Program-made: the position numbers and the translations under genes
Assembly: GCA_963933055.1 (NCBI GenBank)
Contig: CAWVSY010000041.1
Span: 1 to 34,541, forward strand
Source: Oleispira sp963933055
GTDB taxonomy: Bacteria > Pseudomonadota > Gammaproteobacteria > Pseudomonadales > Oceanobacteraceae
Length of the DNA: 34,541 nucleotides
Direction: 5' to 3'
Part shown: one piece after another, positions 6,379 to 14,324 of the stretch
How the letters are laid out: every line of letters begins with the position of its first letter
How positions within the stretch are numbered: position 1 is the stretch's first letter
Notes under the pieces: model-generated
The model's database searches: none
Told to the model about the DNA's origin: nothing
What the model saw: the letters and a program-made list of their open reading frames with translations, nothing else

Positions 6379-8244
6379 TTAAACAATGAATTGCCCAAGA
6401 ATAGTCTCTTGGTCTCCTACTTGTTTAACTTGCACTTTCATCACTTTATTCGTTTGAGTCGCGTTATCCATTACTTGTTGAGATAAATCGCGAATGTTTG
6501 AGGTATTTCGATTCATTTCCTCAGCAACCTGACTTTGCTCTTCTGCGGCACTGGCTATTTGTAAATTCATATCGGTAATTTGACGAATGCTTTCGCTAAT
6601 CAATTCATTAGTCGCATTCGCTTGCTGCGATTTTTCAACGGTTATTAACGTTGTTTGCTTGCTGCTACCCATTACATGAACAACCGCTGTCACCCCCATT
6701 TGTAATTTTTCAATTTTTCCACGAATCTCAGAAGTAGACTCTTGCGTTCTTGCCGCCAAGCTTCTTACCTCATCTGCCACCACGGCAAAACCACGCCCCA
6801 TCTCTCCCGCTCGTGCGGCTTCAATAGCGGCATTCAACGCCAATAAATTGGTTTGTTCGGCAATCGCTGTAATAACGCCAAGAATTGATTCAATACTTGC
6901 TGTATCACTTTCAAGCTCTTGAACGGCTATTACCGCTTCTTCAATTTGGCCCGATAGCTGAGAAATACTTTGAGTTGTTTCATTAATCGCATTCACCCCT
7001 TCGACAACAGCATCATCCGCTTTTTGCACCGCACCCGCAGCTGTTTGCGCATTATTGGCAACTTCTAAGGCCGTACTCGCCATTTCATTCATGGCCGTTG
7101 CTAGTTGTTCGACTTCGCTATTTTGTTGCTCCATCGCCTCTGTTGCAATACTGGCACCCTGAGCCGTTTGCTCGGTACTCAGCATCATGCTGGTACCAAT
7201 AACCTTCACTTCGGTAATCATATTTTGCAGCTTTTCAGCGAAAGTATTAAAACTTTTTGCCAGACTCGAAAACTCAACATCCGTATTAGTATTCAGACGA
7301 CGGGTTAAATCACCTTCTCCCGTTGCCACATCTCGCATAGCATCATTAAGTACTTTTAATGGCTGCATTAGCTGCTTAAGAATGCCACCCAACAAGACTA
7401 CTCCAATCATTAGCGCTAATATTGAATATAAGATCGCATCACGACCCAATTTACTGACGGGTGCAAAAACGATATCTTCATTAAGCGCTGCCCCCAAATA
7501 CCAACCTAAATCTCCTAAAGGCGCAAAAATTAATAAATTGTCGTGATTATTTATTTTGGTATAAAACATTCCCTCGGCAATGGCGATATCGCTATTGAAT
7601 TCCTTAGACAGGGATTTTCCATTATATTTAGCATTTGGATGTGCAATGAAATTGCCATCCTCACCGACGATAAATGCAAAACCAGCACCAAATAAATGAA
7701 CACTATTACTGATATCGGCCAAATGTTTCAAACTCACATCCGCAAAAATAGCCCCCTTAAATACACCATTAACTTTTAACGGCCCGACTACCGATACCAT
7801 AATTTCACCTGTAGAAGCGTCCGCATATGGCGCAGTAAAAGAAATACGATTGTCCTTTTTAGCTTTCTGGTACCACATTCGTTTTCTTGGATCATAATTA
7901 GCAGGCTGCCAGTTAGGATCATTACCAATAAAGTGGCCGTTCTCTAAACCTATACCCGATAATAAAAAATGTTTCTTAATGATGGGTTTATTAAGAACAT
8001 CAACAATATGTTCATCCGATAGGTCATTACCAATGAGAGAAATAGCATAAGCTGCTAAATCAAATTTAGTTTGCATAACGTTCTCAACGCTATTACCCAG
8101 AGAGGCTACGATTTCTGTGGTAGACGAGTTAACCTGATTATTGATCTCATTTTTTACTTGGTAATACTGATAAGTGGATAAAAGTCCTAAAGAAAGAACT
8201 AAAATTAAGCTAGCGGCAAGCGTGACTTTGTATGCGAATTTCAT
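6379..8244 (-). CDS. Methyl-accepting chemotaxis protein with amino-acid-type dCache sensor
   Basis: This 621-residue protein has a first membrane helix at about 8-28, a periplasmic dCache_1 domain at about 35-265, a second membrane helix at about 270-290, a HAMP domain at about 291-343, and a long signalling coiled coil. The hairpin tip AIAEQTNLLALNAAIEAARAGE is complete. In the sensor, Y117, R122, W124, Y125, Y140, D142 and D169 fall at the same spacing as the amino-acid contacts I recall for Pseudomonas PctA (121, 126, 128, 129, 144, 146, 173). It should therefore bind free amino acids and signal through CheA/CheW. No C-terminal CheR-docking pentapeptide is present. It is a single gene; upstream lies a short tandem repeat block and the ahpC promoter. 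Confidence 0.93.
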   Translation of the reverse strand: MKFAYKVTLAASLILVLSLGLLSTYQYYQVKNEINNQVNSSTTEIVASLGNSVENVMQTKFDLAAYAISLIGNDLSDEHIVDVLNKPIIKKHFLLSGIGLENGHFIGNDPNWQPANYDPRKRMWYQKAKKDNRISFTAPYADASTGEIMVSVVGPLKVNGVFKGAIFADVSLKHLADISNSVHLFGAGFAFIVGEDGNFIAHPNAKYNGKSLSKEFNSDIAIAEGMFYTKINNHDNLLIFAPLGDLGWYLGAALNEDIVFAPVSKLGRDAILYSILALMIGVVLLGGILKQLMQPLKVLNDAMRDVATGEGDLTRRLNTNTDVEFSSLAKSFNTFAEKLQNMITEVKVIGTSMMLSTEQTAQGASIATEAMEQQNSEVEQLATAMNEMASTALEVANNAQTAAGAVQKADDAVVEGVNAINETTQSISQLSGQIEEAVIAVQELESDTASIESILGVITAIAEQTNLLALNAAIEAARAGEMGRGFAVVADEVRSLAARTQESTSEIRGKIEKLQMGVTAVVHVMGSSKQTTLITVEKSQQANATNELISESIRQITDMNLQIASAAEEQSQVAEEMNRNTSNIRDLSQQVMDNATQTNKVMKVQVKQVGDQETILGQFIV

Positions 8245-8326
8245 GATTTAAGGCCCAAATATACGGTGTTATTCTAAAGGTAGGACTGAAATCATCATTT
8301 TTCGTATAGAGGTGTATAAAATTTCT

Positions 8327-8360
8327 GATAAAAACCGATAAAAACCGATAAAAATTGATA
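8327..8360. repeat. 10-bp tandem repeat (GATAAAAACC, about 3.4 copies)
   Basis: GATAAAAACC is repeated head to tail from 8327, the third copy ending in TT instead of CC, followed by another GATA. The period is one DNA helical turn, so the repeated A-tracts fall on one face of the helix. It lies in the 311-bp gap between the divergent chemoreceptor and ahpC genes, about 80 bp upstream of the chemoreceptor ATG. It could be intrinsic curvature or a phased binding site; nothing proves a function. Confidence 0.7.
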
Positions 8361-8416
8361 TAAAACCACGCTATTAATAGTTGTACCAACAGCTCAGTAA
8401 AAACACCCAACAATTA

Positions 8417-8453
8417 ATAGCTTTTAACTATCAATACGATTTATACAAACAAT
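8417..8453 (+). promoter_or_regulatory. OxyR binding site upstream of ahpC
   Basis: ATAGCTTTTAACTAT (8417-8431) matches all defined bases of the OxyR half-site ATAGnTnnnAnCTAT. After the standard 7-base spacer, ATTTATACAAACAAT (8439-8453) matches 7 of 10 defined bases. The tandem layout with 22 bases between centres is that of classical OxyR operators. It directly overlaps the predicted ahpC -35 region, the usual position for OxyR activation. Confidence 0.78.
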
Positions 8454-8470
8454 TATACCTATTTTATAAT
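8441..8470 (+). promoter_or_regulatory. ahpC promoter
   Basis: A consensus -10 TATAAT lies at 8465-8470. A weak -35 (TTATAC, 8441-8446) is 18 bases upstream, inside the OxyR site, as expected for an activator-dependent promoter. The leader to the ahpC ATG is about 80 bases. A ribosome site (TAGGA) lies shortly before the ATG at 8556. Confidence 0.6.
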
Positions 8471-8555
8471 TTACCCCAGAATAGCGCTCATGGATTCATT
8501 AGAAGCCAACAGAAACACACTCAACATAACCATTACTTTTAAGTAGGAATACAAC

Positions 8556-9113
8556 ATGATTAATACTCAAATCAAGCCATTCAACGCTTCAGCTTTTAAA
8601 CAAGGCGAATTCGTAGAAATTTCTGAAAAAGACGTACTCGGTAAATGGGCAGTATTTTTCTTCTACCCAGCGGATTTCACTTTCGTATGCCCAACTGAAC
8701 TAGGTGACGTTGCTGATCATTACGAAGAATTGCAAAAGCGTGGCGTTGAAGTTTTCTCTGTTTCTACAGACACTCACTTCACTCACAAAGCATGGCACGA
8801 TAGCTCTGAAACAATCGGTAAGATCAACTACTTCATGGTAGGCGATCAGTCTGGCAACATCACCAATAACTTCAACGTTATGCGTGAAGGTCAAGGCCTT
8901 GCAGACCGTGCTACTTTCTTGATCGATCCAGAAGGCACGATCCAAGCAATGGAAATTACTGCAGAAGGTATTGGCCGTGACGCTGAAGACCTACTTCGTA
9001 AAGTGAAAGCGGCACAGTATGTTGCTGCTCACCCAGGTGAAGTTTGCCCAGCTAAATGGAAAGAAGGCGAAGAAACTCTAGCCCCTTCTCTTGACCTAGT
9101 TGGCAAGATCTAA
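8556..9113 (+). CDS. ahpC: Alkyl hydroperoxide reductase subunit C (2-Cys peroxiredoxin)
   Basis: This 185-residue typical 2-Cys peroxiredoxin, cytoplasmic and decameric in the family, reduces H2O2, organic hydroperoxides and peroxynitrite. The peroxidatic cysteine is C45 in the signature DFTFVCPTEL, with T42 and R118 completing the active site. The resolving cysteine is C164 in GEVCPAKW. The length and the near-E. coli wording make the identity secure. Its electron donor AhpF is encoded next, after 295 bases with two hairpins. Expression is probably OxyR-activated through the site at 8417-8453. The downstream hairpins may lower ahpF relative to ahpC, since AhpC is normally needed in large excess. 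Confidence 0.97.
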   Translation: MINTQIKPFNASAFKQGEFVEISEKDVLGKWAVFFFYPADFTFVCPTELGDVADHYEELQKRGVEVFSVSTDTHFTHKAWHDSSETIGKINYFMVGDQSGNITNNFNVMREGQGLADRATFLIDPEGTIQAMEITAEGIGRDAEDLLRKVKAAQYVAAHPGEVCPAKWKEGEETLAPSLDLVGKI

Positions 9114-9131
9114 GTAACAGTCCAACTGTTT

Positions 9132-9170
9132 ACACTAAACAACTGTGTGCTAAATAAGTGTGTTTAGTGT
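9132..9170 (+). other. Hairpin 1 in the ahpC-ahpF gap
   Basis: ACACTAAACA (9132-9141) pairs perfectly with TGTTTAGTGT (9161-9170) across a 19-base loop, 19 bases after the ahpC stop. No U-tract follows. It could protect the 3' end of ahpC mRNA or contribute to attenuation. Confidence 0.55.
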
Positions 9171-9187
9171 CTTGTTAGATCGAAGTT

Positions 9188-9223
9188 CTTAATACTGGTT
9201 GACGATATTCAACCAGTATTAAG
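9188..9223 (+). other. Hairpin 2 in the ahpC-ahpF gap (perfect 15-bp inverted repeat)
   Basis: CTTAATACTGGTTGA (9188-9202) and TCAACCAGTATTAAG (9209-9223) are exact inverted copies around a 6-base loop. No T-run follows, so it is not a classical terminator. It may act as an RNA-stabilising or pausing element, or as a DNA operator dyad. The rest of the 295-bp gap holds no recognisable gene; a ribosome site (AGAAGG) precedes ahpF. Confidence 0.7.
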
Positions 9224-9408
9224 ATACTTAAAGCGTTACGACACCTCTGTGCTGTTTGTTTACAACTTAAGTCACAACTTAGCGACACCCTAGTTATTAC
9301 TCGGCCTCCAATTTAGGAGAGACAAACATCTTACGCAATCAACAACTAATGCGTGGATATATACATCTATTAAAAAGTTAAACATTAAAGAATTTAGAAG
9401 GTATCACT

Positions 9409-11004
9409 ATGTTAGATCAAACAATGAAAGCCCAATTAAAAGCTTACTTAGAAAATTTAAAAACCGATGTTCACTTGGTTCTTAGCCTTGACGACAGTGA
9501 TACCTCGGAAAAACTAAAAAATCTTGCTAGCGACATTGCATCACTAAATGACAAAGTAACAGTGATCGAAGACCAAAACGCCAGTGCGCGTAAGCCGATT
9601 ATGCAAGTGGTTAATCCAAGCAAAGAAACAGCGATCGGTTTTGCAGGCCTACCGATGGGTCACGAGTTTACGTCATTAGTATTGGCCTTACTGCACAGTG
9701 GCGGCCACCCAATGAAATTGGAAGCTGACGTTATTGAGCAAATCGCAGCTCTTAATAATGAAGAGAATGATGGCGAAATGAATTTTGAAGTATTCATCTC
9801 ATTAAGCTGCCAAAACTGCCCGGATGTCGTACAAGCCTTAAATATGATGGCGGCGATTAATCCACAGATTAAAACAACCATGATTGACGGTGCGGCTTTC
9901 CAAGATGAAATCGCAGAACGTAACATTATGGCTGTTCCAAGCGTTTACCTAAACGGCGAAGTTTTCGCTCAGGGCCGAATTTCATTGGCTGAAATTCTAA
10001 AGAAAGTAGACACAGGTTCTGCGAAAAAAGAAGCAGAAGCATTAAGCAAAAAAGAACCTTACGAAGTACTTGTTGTTGGCGGTGGCCCAGCGGGCGCATC
10101 AGCCGCTATTTATGCAGCACGTAAAGGTATTCGCACGGGTGTTATTGCTGAACGTTTTGGTGGCCAAGTAATGGACACCATGTCGATTGAAAATTTTATT
10201 TCTGTTAAAGAAACTGAAGGTCCAAAGCTAGCGGCAGCATTAGAAGAACACGTTAAAGAATACGACGTGGATATCATGAGCGAGCAAAAAGCAGACAACA
10301 TTGTTTCTGCTGAAAAGAACGAAGATGGCTACATCCACGTTCAGCTAGAAAGTGGCGCTACCTTAAAAAGCCGCAGTGTTATTCTTTCTACTGGCGCACG
10401 CTGGAGAGAAATGAACGTCCCGGGTGAACAAGAATACCGCAACAAGGGTGTTGCCTACTGCCCACACTGTGATGGTCCTTTATTTAAAGGCAAGCGCGTT
10501 GCAGTGATTGGGGGGGGTAACTCAGGTATTGAAGCGGCGATCGATTTAGCAGGTTTGGTAGAGCATGTAACGGTTTTAGAGTTTGCCGATACTCTTCGTG
10601 CTGATCAAGTTTTGGTTAACAAAGCGAACAGCATGGGCAATATCGAAATCATCAAAGAAGCGCAAACGACTGAAGTGATCGGTGATGGTACTCGAGTAAC
10701 CGCTCTGAACTACCTTGATCGTGCCAGCGGTGAAGCGAAGCAAATTGAACTTGCAGGAATCTTCGTACAAATTGGTTTAGTACCAAACAGCGAATTCTTA
10801 AAAGATTCTGGTATCGAATTATCACCTCGAGGTGAGATTGAAGTGACGCCTAAAGGCGAAACTTCTGTTCCAGGTATCTTTGCTGCAGGTGATGTTACAA
10901 CCGTACCGTACAAGCAAATTATTATTGCGATGGGCGAAGGGTCTAAAGCAAGCTTAGGGGCATTTGATTACTTGATTCGTAATCCAGCGCCAGCTAAAAG
11001 TTAA
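9409..11004 (+). CDS. ahpF: Alkyl hydroperoxide reductase subunit F (NADH:peroxiredoxin reductase)
   Basis: This 531-residue flavoprotein passes electrons from NADH through FAD and two disulfides to AhpC. The N-terminal double thioredoxin-like domain (1-200) carries the CQNC redox pair (C134, C137). The FAD-binding motif VVGGGPAGASAA is at 222-233. The thioredoxin-reductase-like CPHC pair is at C351/C354, the NADH-binding GGGNSG at 368-373, and GIFAAGDVTT near the C-terminus closes the FAD site. Full length compared with E. coli AhpF. It follows ahpC on the same strand after 295 bases with two inverted repeats, so it may be co-transcribed at lower level or have its own promoter; I could not identify a convincing one. 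A strong terminator follows. Confidence 0.97.
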   Translation: MLDQTMKAQLKAYLENLKTDVHLVLSLDDSDTSEKLKNLASDIASLNDKVTVIEDQNASARKPIMQVVNPSKETAIGFAGLPMGHEFTSLVLALLHSGGHPMKLEADVIEQIAALNNEENDGEMNFEVFISLSCQNCPDVVQALNMMAAINPQIKTTMIDGAAFQDEIAERNIMAVPSVYLNGEVFAQGRISLAEILKKVDTGSAKKEAEALSKKEPYEVLVVGGGPAGASAAIYAARKGIRTGVIAERFGGQVMDTMSIENFISVKETEGPKLAAALEEHVKEYDVDIMSEQKADNIVSAEKNEDGYIHVQLESGATLKSRSVILSTGARWREMNVPGEQEYRNKGVAYCPHCDGPLFKGKRVAVIGGGNSGIEAAIDLAGLVEHVTVLEFADTLRADQVLVNKANSMGNIEIIKEAQTTEVIGDGTRVTALNYLDRASGEAKQIELAGIFVQIGLVPNSEFLKDSGIELSPRGEIEVTPKGETSVPGIFAAGDVTTVPYKQIIIAMGEGSKASLGAFDYLIRNPAPAKS

Positions 11005-11037
11005 TAGAACTTAATTTAAATAAGTGTCGCTAAACCC

Positions 11038-11073
11038 AAAAGCCAATACTCATCGCTGAGTATTGGCTTTTTT
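11038..11073. terminator. Bidirectional rho-independent terminator
   Basis: AGCCAATACTCA (11041-11052) and TGAGTATTGGCT (11057-11068) form a perfect 12-bp stem with loop TCGC. It is flanked by AAAA on the left and TTTTTT on the right. It separates ahpF (+) from the end of the V-type ATPase operon (-, stop at 11086) and suits both directions. Confidence 0.93.
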
Positions 11074-11085
11074 GATGTCTGAAAA

Positions 11086-12912
11086 TTAAGCGATAGTCGC
11101 AATAGATTCATTCAATAATGCCTCAATCTGAGCTAAATACTTTTTATGAGCATCACTATTCATTTCGGCATAATTCAGATTTTTAAAGGTATCCGTCATA
11201 CGGCTAAACCAACGTCTAACCAGCGCCTTCGTAGCAAAATTCATATCAGTATTAATCACTTTAAGTAATAAAGAAAAGCTGTGCTTTTGACGCTCAATAC
11301 TGGTGGAAACATCGATGCTATCAAAGGCATCTTGCTGCAAATAAACCATATCGACTAAAGTCGATTTTTGCTGAGTGATAAAGTCGGCTTGACTGACGCC
11401 TTCCTCTCCTGTCACTTGCATCATACGAGAGATTTCATCCCCACGAATTAATAATTGATTCACGTGAGCAACACCAGTTAACCAAGAGCTTCCCATATTT
11501 TCGAGGAACCAAGGCGCTAACTGCTCGGTATAACGACTCCAAGACTGTAAAGGATCAACCGCTGGATAAAAACGTTTATACGCGCGGTCATAACTCAAAC
11601 CCAAAAAGGTTTTTACTGTATTCAAAGTACCTTGTGTTACAGGTTCTTCAAAATTCCCCCCCGCCGGTGAAACTGTACCAATTAACGTTAAAGAACCAAT
11701 ACTTTGATCATTGGTGCGAATTACCCCAGCACGTTCATACAGGTTTCTAATTGAAGATTCTAAATAGGCAGGGAAAGCTTCTTCACCCGGTATTTCTTCT
11801 AAGCGCCCAGACGTTTCACGCATCGCCTGCGCCCAACGCGAGGTCGAGTCAGCAATTAATAAAACCTCATACCCCATCTGGCGATAATATTCGCCCAAAG
11901 TAACACCGGTATAAATTGATGCTTCACGAGCAGCTACCGGCATAGAAGAGGTATTACAAATAATAATGGTGCGATCCATCAAGGTTCCACCAGTATGCGG
12001 ATCTTGTAATTGCGGAAATTCGGTAATGGTTTCGACCACTTCACCCGCGCGCTCTCCACACGCAACGACAATCACAATATCCACATCGGAATAGCGCGAA
12101 ATAAGATTTTGCAATACGGTTTTTCCGGCACCAAATGGCCCTGGAATACAGCCCGTGCCGCCTTTAGCAATAGGGAAAAAAGTATCAATCAGTCTAAGCG
12201 TCGTGATTAAAGGTTGCGTAGGGTATTGGCGCTCACTTTGACCACTTTTAAGCAACTTTGCAGGGAGTGGCATGCGTACCGGCCAACGCTGCACCATAGA
12301 AACATCATGCAGATTTCCTTTATCATCACGCAAGCGCGCAATCACAGTTTCTACCGTAAAAGTTCCCTCTTGAATCCACTCAATGGTAAGCTTTCCCCTA
12401 AGCATAAATGGCACCATAATTTTATGCTCAAATCGACCTTCCTGAACCGTGCCTAATACATCTCCAGAATTTACTTTATCTTCAACACGACCTTTTGCAG
12501 AGAAAGCCCATTTTGATTTACGATCTAAAGCAGCAGCCACTTCACCTCGTAATAAAAACTGCCCATTCATCGCCTCCAAACGGTGTAATGGATTTTGTAA
12601 GCCATCATAAACCTGTCTTAATAAACCAGGCCCAAGCTCAACCGATAATAACTCGCCACTTTGCTCAACCCCATCACCGATGGCAATCCCCGTTGTGTCC
12701 TCATAAACCTGAACATCAGCGCGATTCCCTCTCACTCTAAGCACTTCTGCTTTTAATTTTTCTTGCTTACCTGCTACTAAAGATTTGGGGCAAATAAAGA
12801 CCACTTCATTCTTTACCAACGGAACAATTTTTTCACCTTCGACCTGCTCCAGAGTTTCAACAGTTACAACATCATCACTAACCGACACAACACGCGCACT
12901 CACTTTACTCAT
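11086..12912 (-). CDS. ntpA: V/A-type ATPase catalytic subunit A
   Basis: This 608-residue catalytic subunit of the cytoplasmic V1 head hydrolyses or makes ATP in a hexamer with subunit B. The P-loop GPFGAGKT (258-265), the catalytic-glutamate segment CGERAGE (285-291), the A-subunit insert (about 110-220) and the conserved SRWAQAMRE segment are intact. It is the last gene of the operon. Its ATG overlaps the stop of the DUF2764 gene (ATGA), so translation is coupled. In the chlamydial operon A is followed by B; here B is instead the first gene of the operon. A bidirectional terminator follows the stop. Confidence 0.96.
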   Translation of the reverse strand: MSKVSARVVSVSDDVVTVETLEQVEGEKIVPLVKNEVVFICPKSLVAGKQEKLKAEVLRVRGNRADVQVYEDTTGIAIGDGVEQSGELLSVELGPGLLRQVYDGLQNPLHRLEAMNGQFLLRGEVAAALDRKSKWAFSAKGRVEDKVNSGDVLGTVQEGRFEHKIMVPFMLRGKLTIEWIQEGTFTVETVIARLRDDKGNLHDVSMVQRWPVRMPLPAKLLKSGQSERQYPTQPLITTLRLIDTFFPIAKGGTGCIPGPFGAGKTVLQNLISRYSDVDIVIVVACGERAGEVVETITEFPQLQDPHTGGTLMDRTIIICNTSSMPVAAREASIYTGVTLGEYYRQMGYEVLLIADSTSRWAQAMRETSGRLEEIPGEEAFPAYLESSIRNLYERAGVIRTNDQSIGSLTLIGTVSPAGGNFEEPVTQGTLNTVKTFLGLSYDRAYKRFYPAVDPLQSWSRYTEQLAPWFLENMGSSWLTGVAHVNQLLIRGDEISRMMQVTGEEGVSQADFITQQKSTLVDMVYLQQDAFDSIDVSTSIERQKHSFSLLLKVINTDMNFATKALVRRWFSRMTDTFKNLNYAEMNSDAHKKYLAQIEALLNESIATIA

Positions 12913-13589
12913 GACATTGCCCTCAATTCCTTCATCGGCTCTTCAAGTCCTATTTGTACTAGCTGGTCAAAATGCTGCTTAGCAAGCTCGGTATTATAGC
13001 GGCACCAGCGATCGACCAAATCCCACTTCATCGCATAAAGCCACACATCCGATAGCGAATACTGTTCATCCGCTTGCTGGCGAGAATAATAATGCCACTC
13101 AGTCGTCAATAAATGGCGCTCTAAGGCAAAACTATCATCGAGCTCTAATAATTCTTTTGCTTTCGGTAACCAAGGAAATTGTGCTTCAAGTTTAAAGGTA
13201 GGGTGATTCCAGTTATTAATAATTTGGCTAACATAACGCCCATAACCCCATAATGCTTTTGCATCAGGAGCAGGCTGATTTAATTTACGTCGCCTAAGCG
13301 CCGCCATGATGGTGCGCAAATCCATCCGCCACAATTGCCATGCTTTTATATCCGATTCCTGTAACTCATCCATTAACCGTCTTGCCTGGCGAACCAAGTC
13401 TTCGTCCTTATCTTCTAAACTAAGATATCCCCAATAAAAAGTATCGGCAAATTTCTCAATCAAATCTCTCGCTTCAAAATCGAGCATGTTCAAGCGTTTG
13501 CGAAACTGCACCGCAGTAATTGGCGGGCGCTTGCGAATAAAAGGATTTTCCAGATAAGGCAACGAGCACAATAAATCGACATAAATCAC
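12909..13589 (-). CDS. DUF2764-type V-ATPase operon protein (possible subunit C equivalent)
   Basis: This 226-residue soluble protein is rich in Trp, Leu and charged residues, with no signal or membrane segment. The N-terminal YVDLLCSLPYL...P resembles the start of DUF2764 proteins, which stand between subunits E and A in V-type ATPase operons of chlamydiae and related bacteria. Its position between E and A here is the same. Start is GTG at 13589, overlapping the E stop by one base (TAGTG), and it overlaps A by four bases (ATGA). Because no recognisable subunit C is encoded in the operon, this protein is a candidate for the socket linking rotor and c-ring. That role is inference; family assignment is from sequence wording and position. 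Confidence 0.75.
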   Translation of the reverse strand: MIYVDLLCSLPYLENPFIRKRPPITAVQFRKRLNMLDFEARDLIEKFADTFYWGYLSLEDKDEDLVRQARRLMDELQESDIKAWQLWRMDLRTIMAALRRRKLNQPAPDAKALWGYGRYVSQIINNWNHPTFKLEAQFPWLPKAKELLELDDSFALERHLLTTEWHYYSRQQADEQYSLSDVWLYAMKWDLVDRWCRYNTELAKQHFDQLVQIGLEEPMKELRAMS

Positions 13590-14287
13590 TAACCTACAAC
13601 CCCTTCTAGAATGGCACGAAAGCGTGGCTGTAAATGCTGTAGCAGCATGGATGATAATGACTTATCAGTTACCTCAATACTGACTTTACCACCATCCAAT
13701 AAAAACGTAAGGCCACTGTCGATGCCTCGCTCTGAGTTCTTATCTAAATGAACCTCAACACCTTGCGTTAGCATTTCTTTCGCGGTATTCGATACAAGCT
13801 CAACCAATGCCCCTTGTTCAAGTGACTTAGGATCTTGTCGCAACTCATCCACCCCTTTTGCGCGATCAGGTAAGACAATAGTTAACGGCTCATCCGGAAT
13901 TTCTGTTTTGGATAGTGCAGAGATCAACAGTGCTTTTAACGTATCTGGATCTTGTAGTTCTTTTTCGACGAGCTTGCGCAGTTGCTCAGAAAACTGAATA
14001 GAGAGTTCATCCTTGAGTTTTAACTTGATATCTCTAAACGCTAAACTCAAAGCATCCTTACCCGCCTCTTTCACGAAACGAGCATCCTTATCAGCATTTT
14101 TTTTAATGGTCTCAGCTTCTTCTTGCGCTTGTTTAATAATCCATTCAGCGCGCTGCTCGGCATCACTCACAATACGAGTGCCTTCGGCCTTACCTTTGCT
14201 AACGCCTTTCTCACGAATCTGATCAATCAGCTCTTGTACGCCGCTAGCGGTTTTATTAGAAGGCTCTTTTATTAAAGACTGTGACAT
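13589..14287 (-). CDS. ntpE: V/A-type ATPase peripheral stalk subunit E
   Basis: This 232-residue peripheral stalk protein has a long charged helix (about 25-120) rich in Ala, Glu, Lys and Gln, predicted to be a coiled coil, followed by a compact C-terminal domain, as in subunit E. The family partner is usually subunit G/H, not recognised here. I place the start at the ATG at 14287, which has a good ribosome site (AGAGGA, 7 bases away). The longer frame reaching to 14407 would add 40 residues read from inside the K gene and is not credible. The gap after the K gene is 37 bases. It overlaps the next gene by one base. Confidence 0.88.
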   Translation of the reverse strand: MSQSLIKEPSNKTASGVQELIDQIREKGVSKGKAEGTRIVSDAEQRAEWIIKQAQEEAETIKKNADKDARFVKEAGKDALSLAFRDIKLKLKDELSIQFSEQLRKLVEKELQDPDTLKALLISALSKTEIPDEPLTIVLPDRAKGVDELRQDPKSLEQGALVELVSNTAKEMLTQGVEVHLDKNSERGIDSGLTFLLDGGKVSIEVTDKSLSSMLLQHLQPRFRAILEGVVG

Positions 14288-14324
14288 AGTTTGTCCTCTT
14301 TTGATATCCTGGTTAAGCAGCGCT

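Noticed and set aside
8210..8413. 67-residue minus-strand frame upstream of the chemoreceptor
   Set aside because: It overlaps the chemoreceptor start in another frame and covers the tandem repeat; there is no ribosome site or family resemblance.
9114..9408. A second OxyR site before ahpF
   Set aside because: The best candidate near 9356-9370 keeps only CTAT at one end; the ATAG half is out of register.
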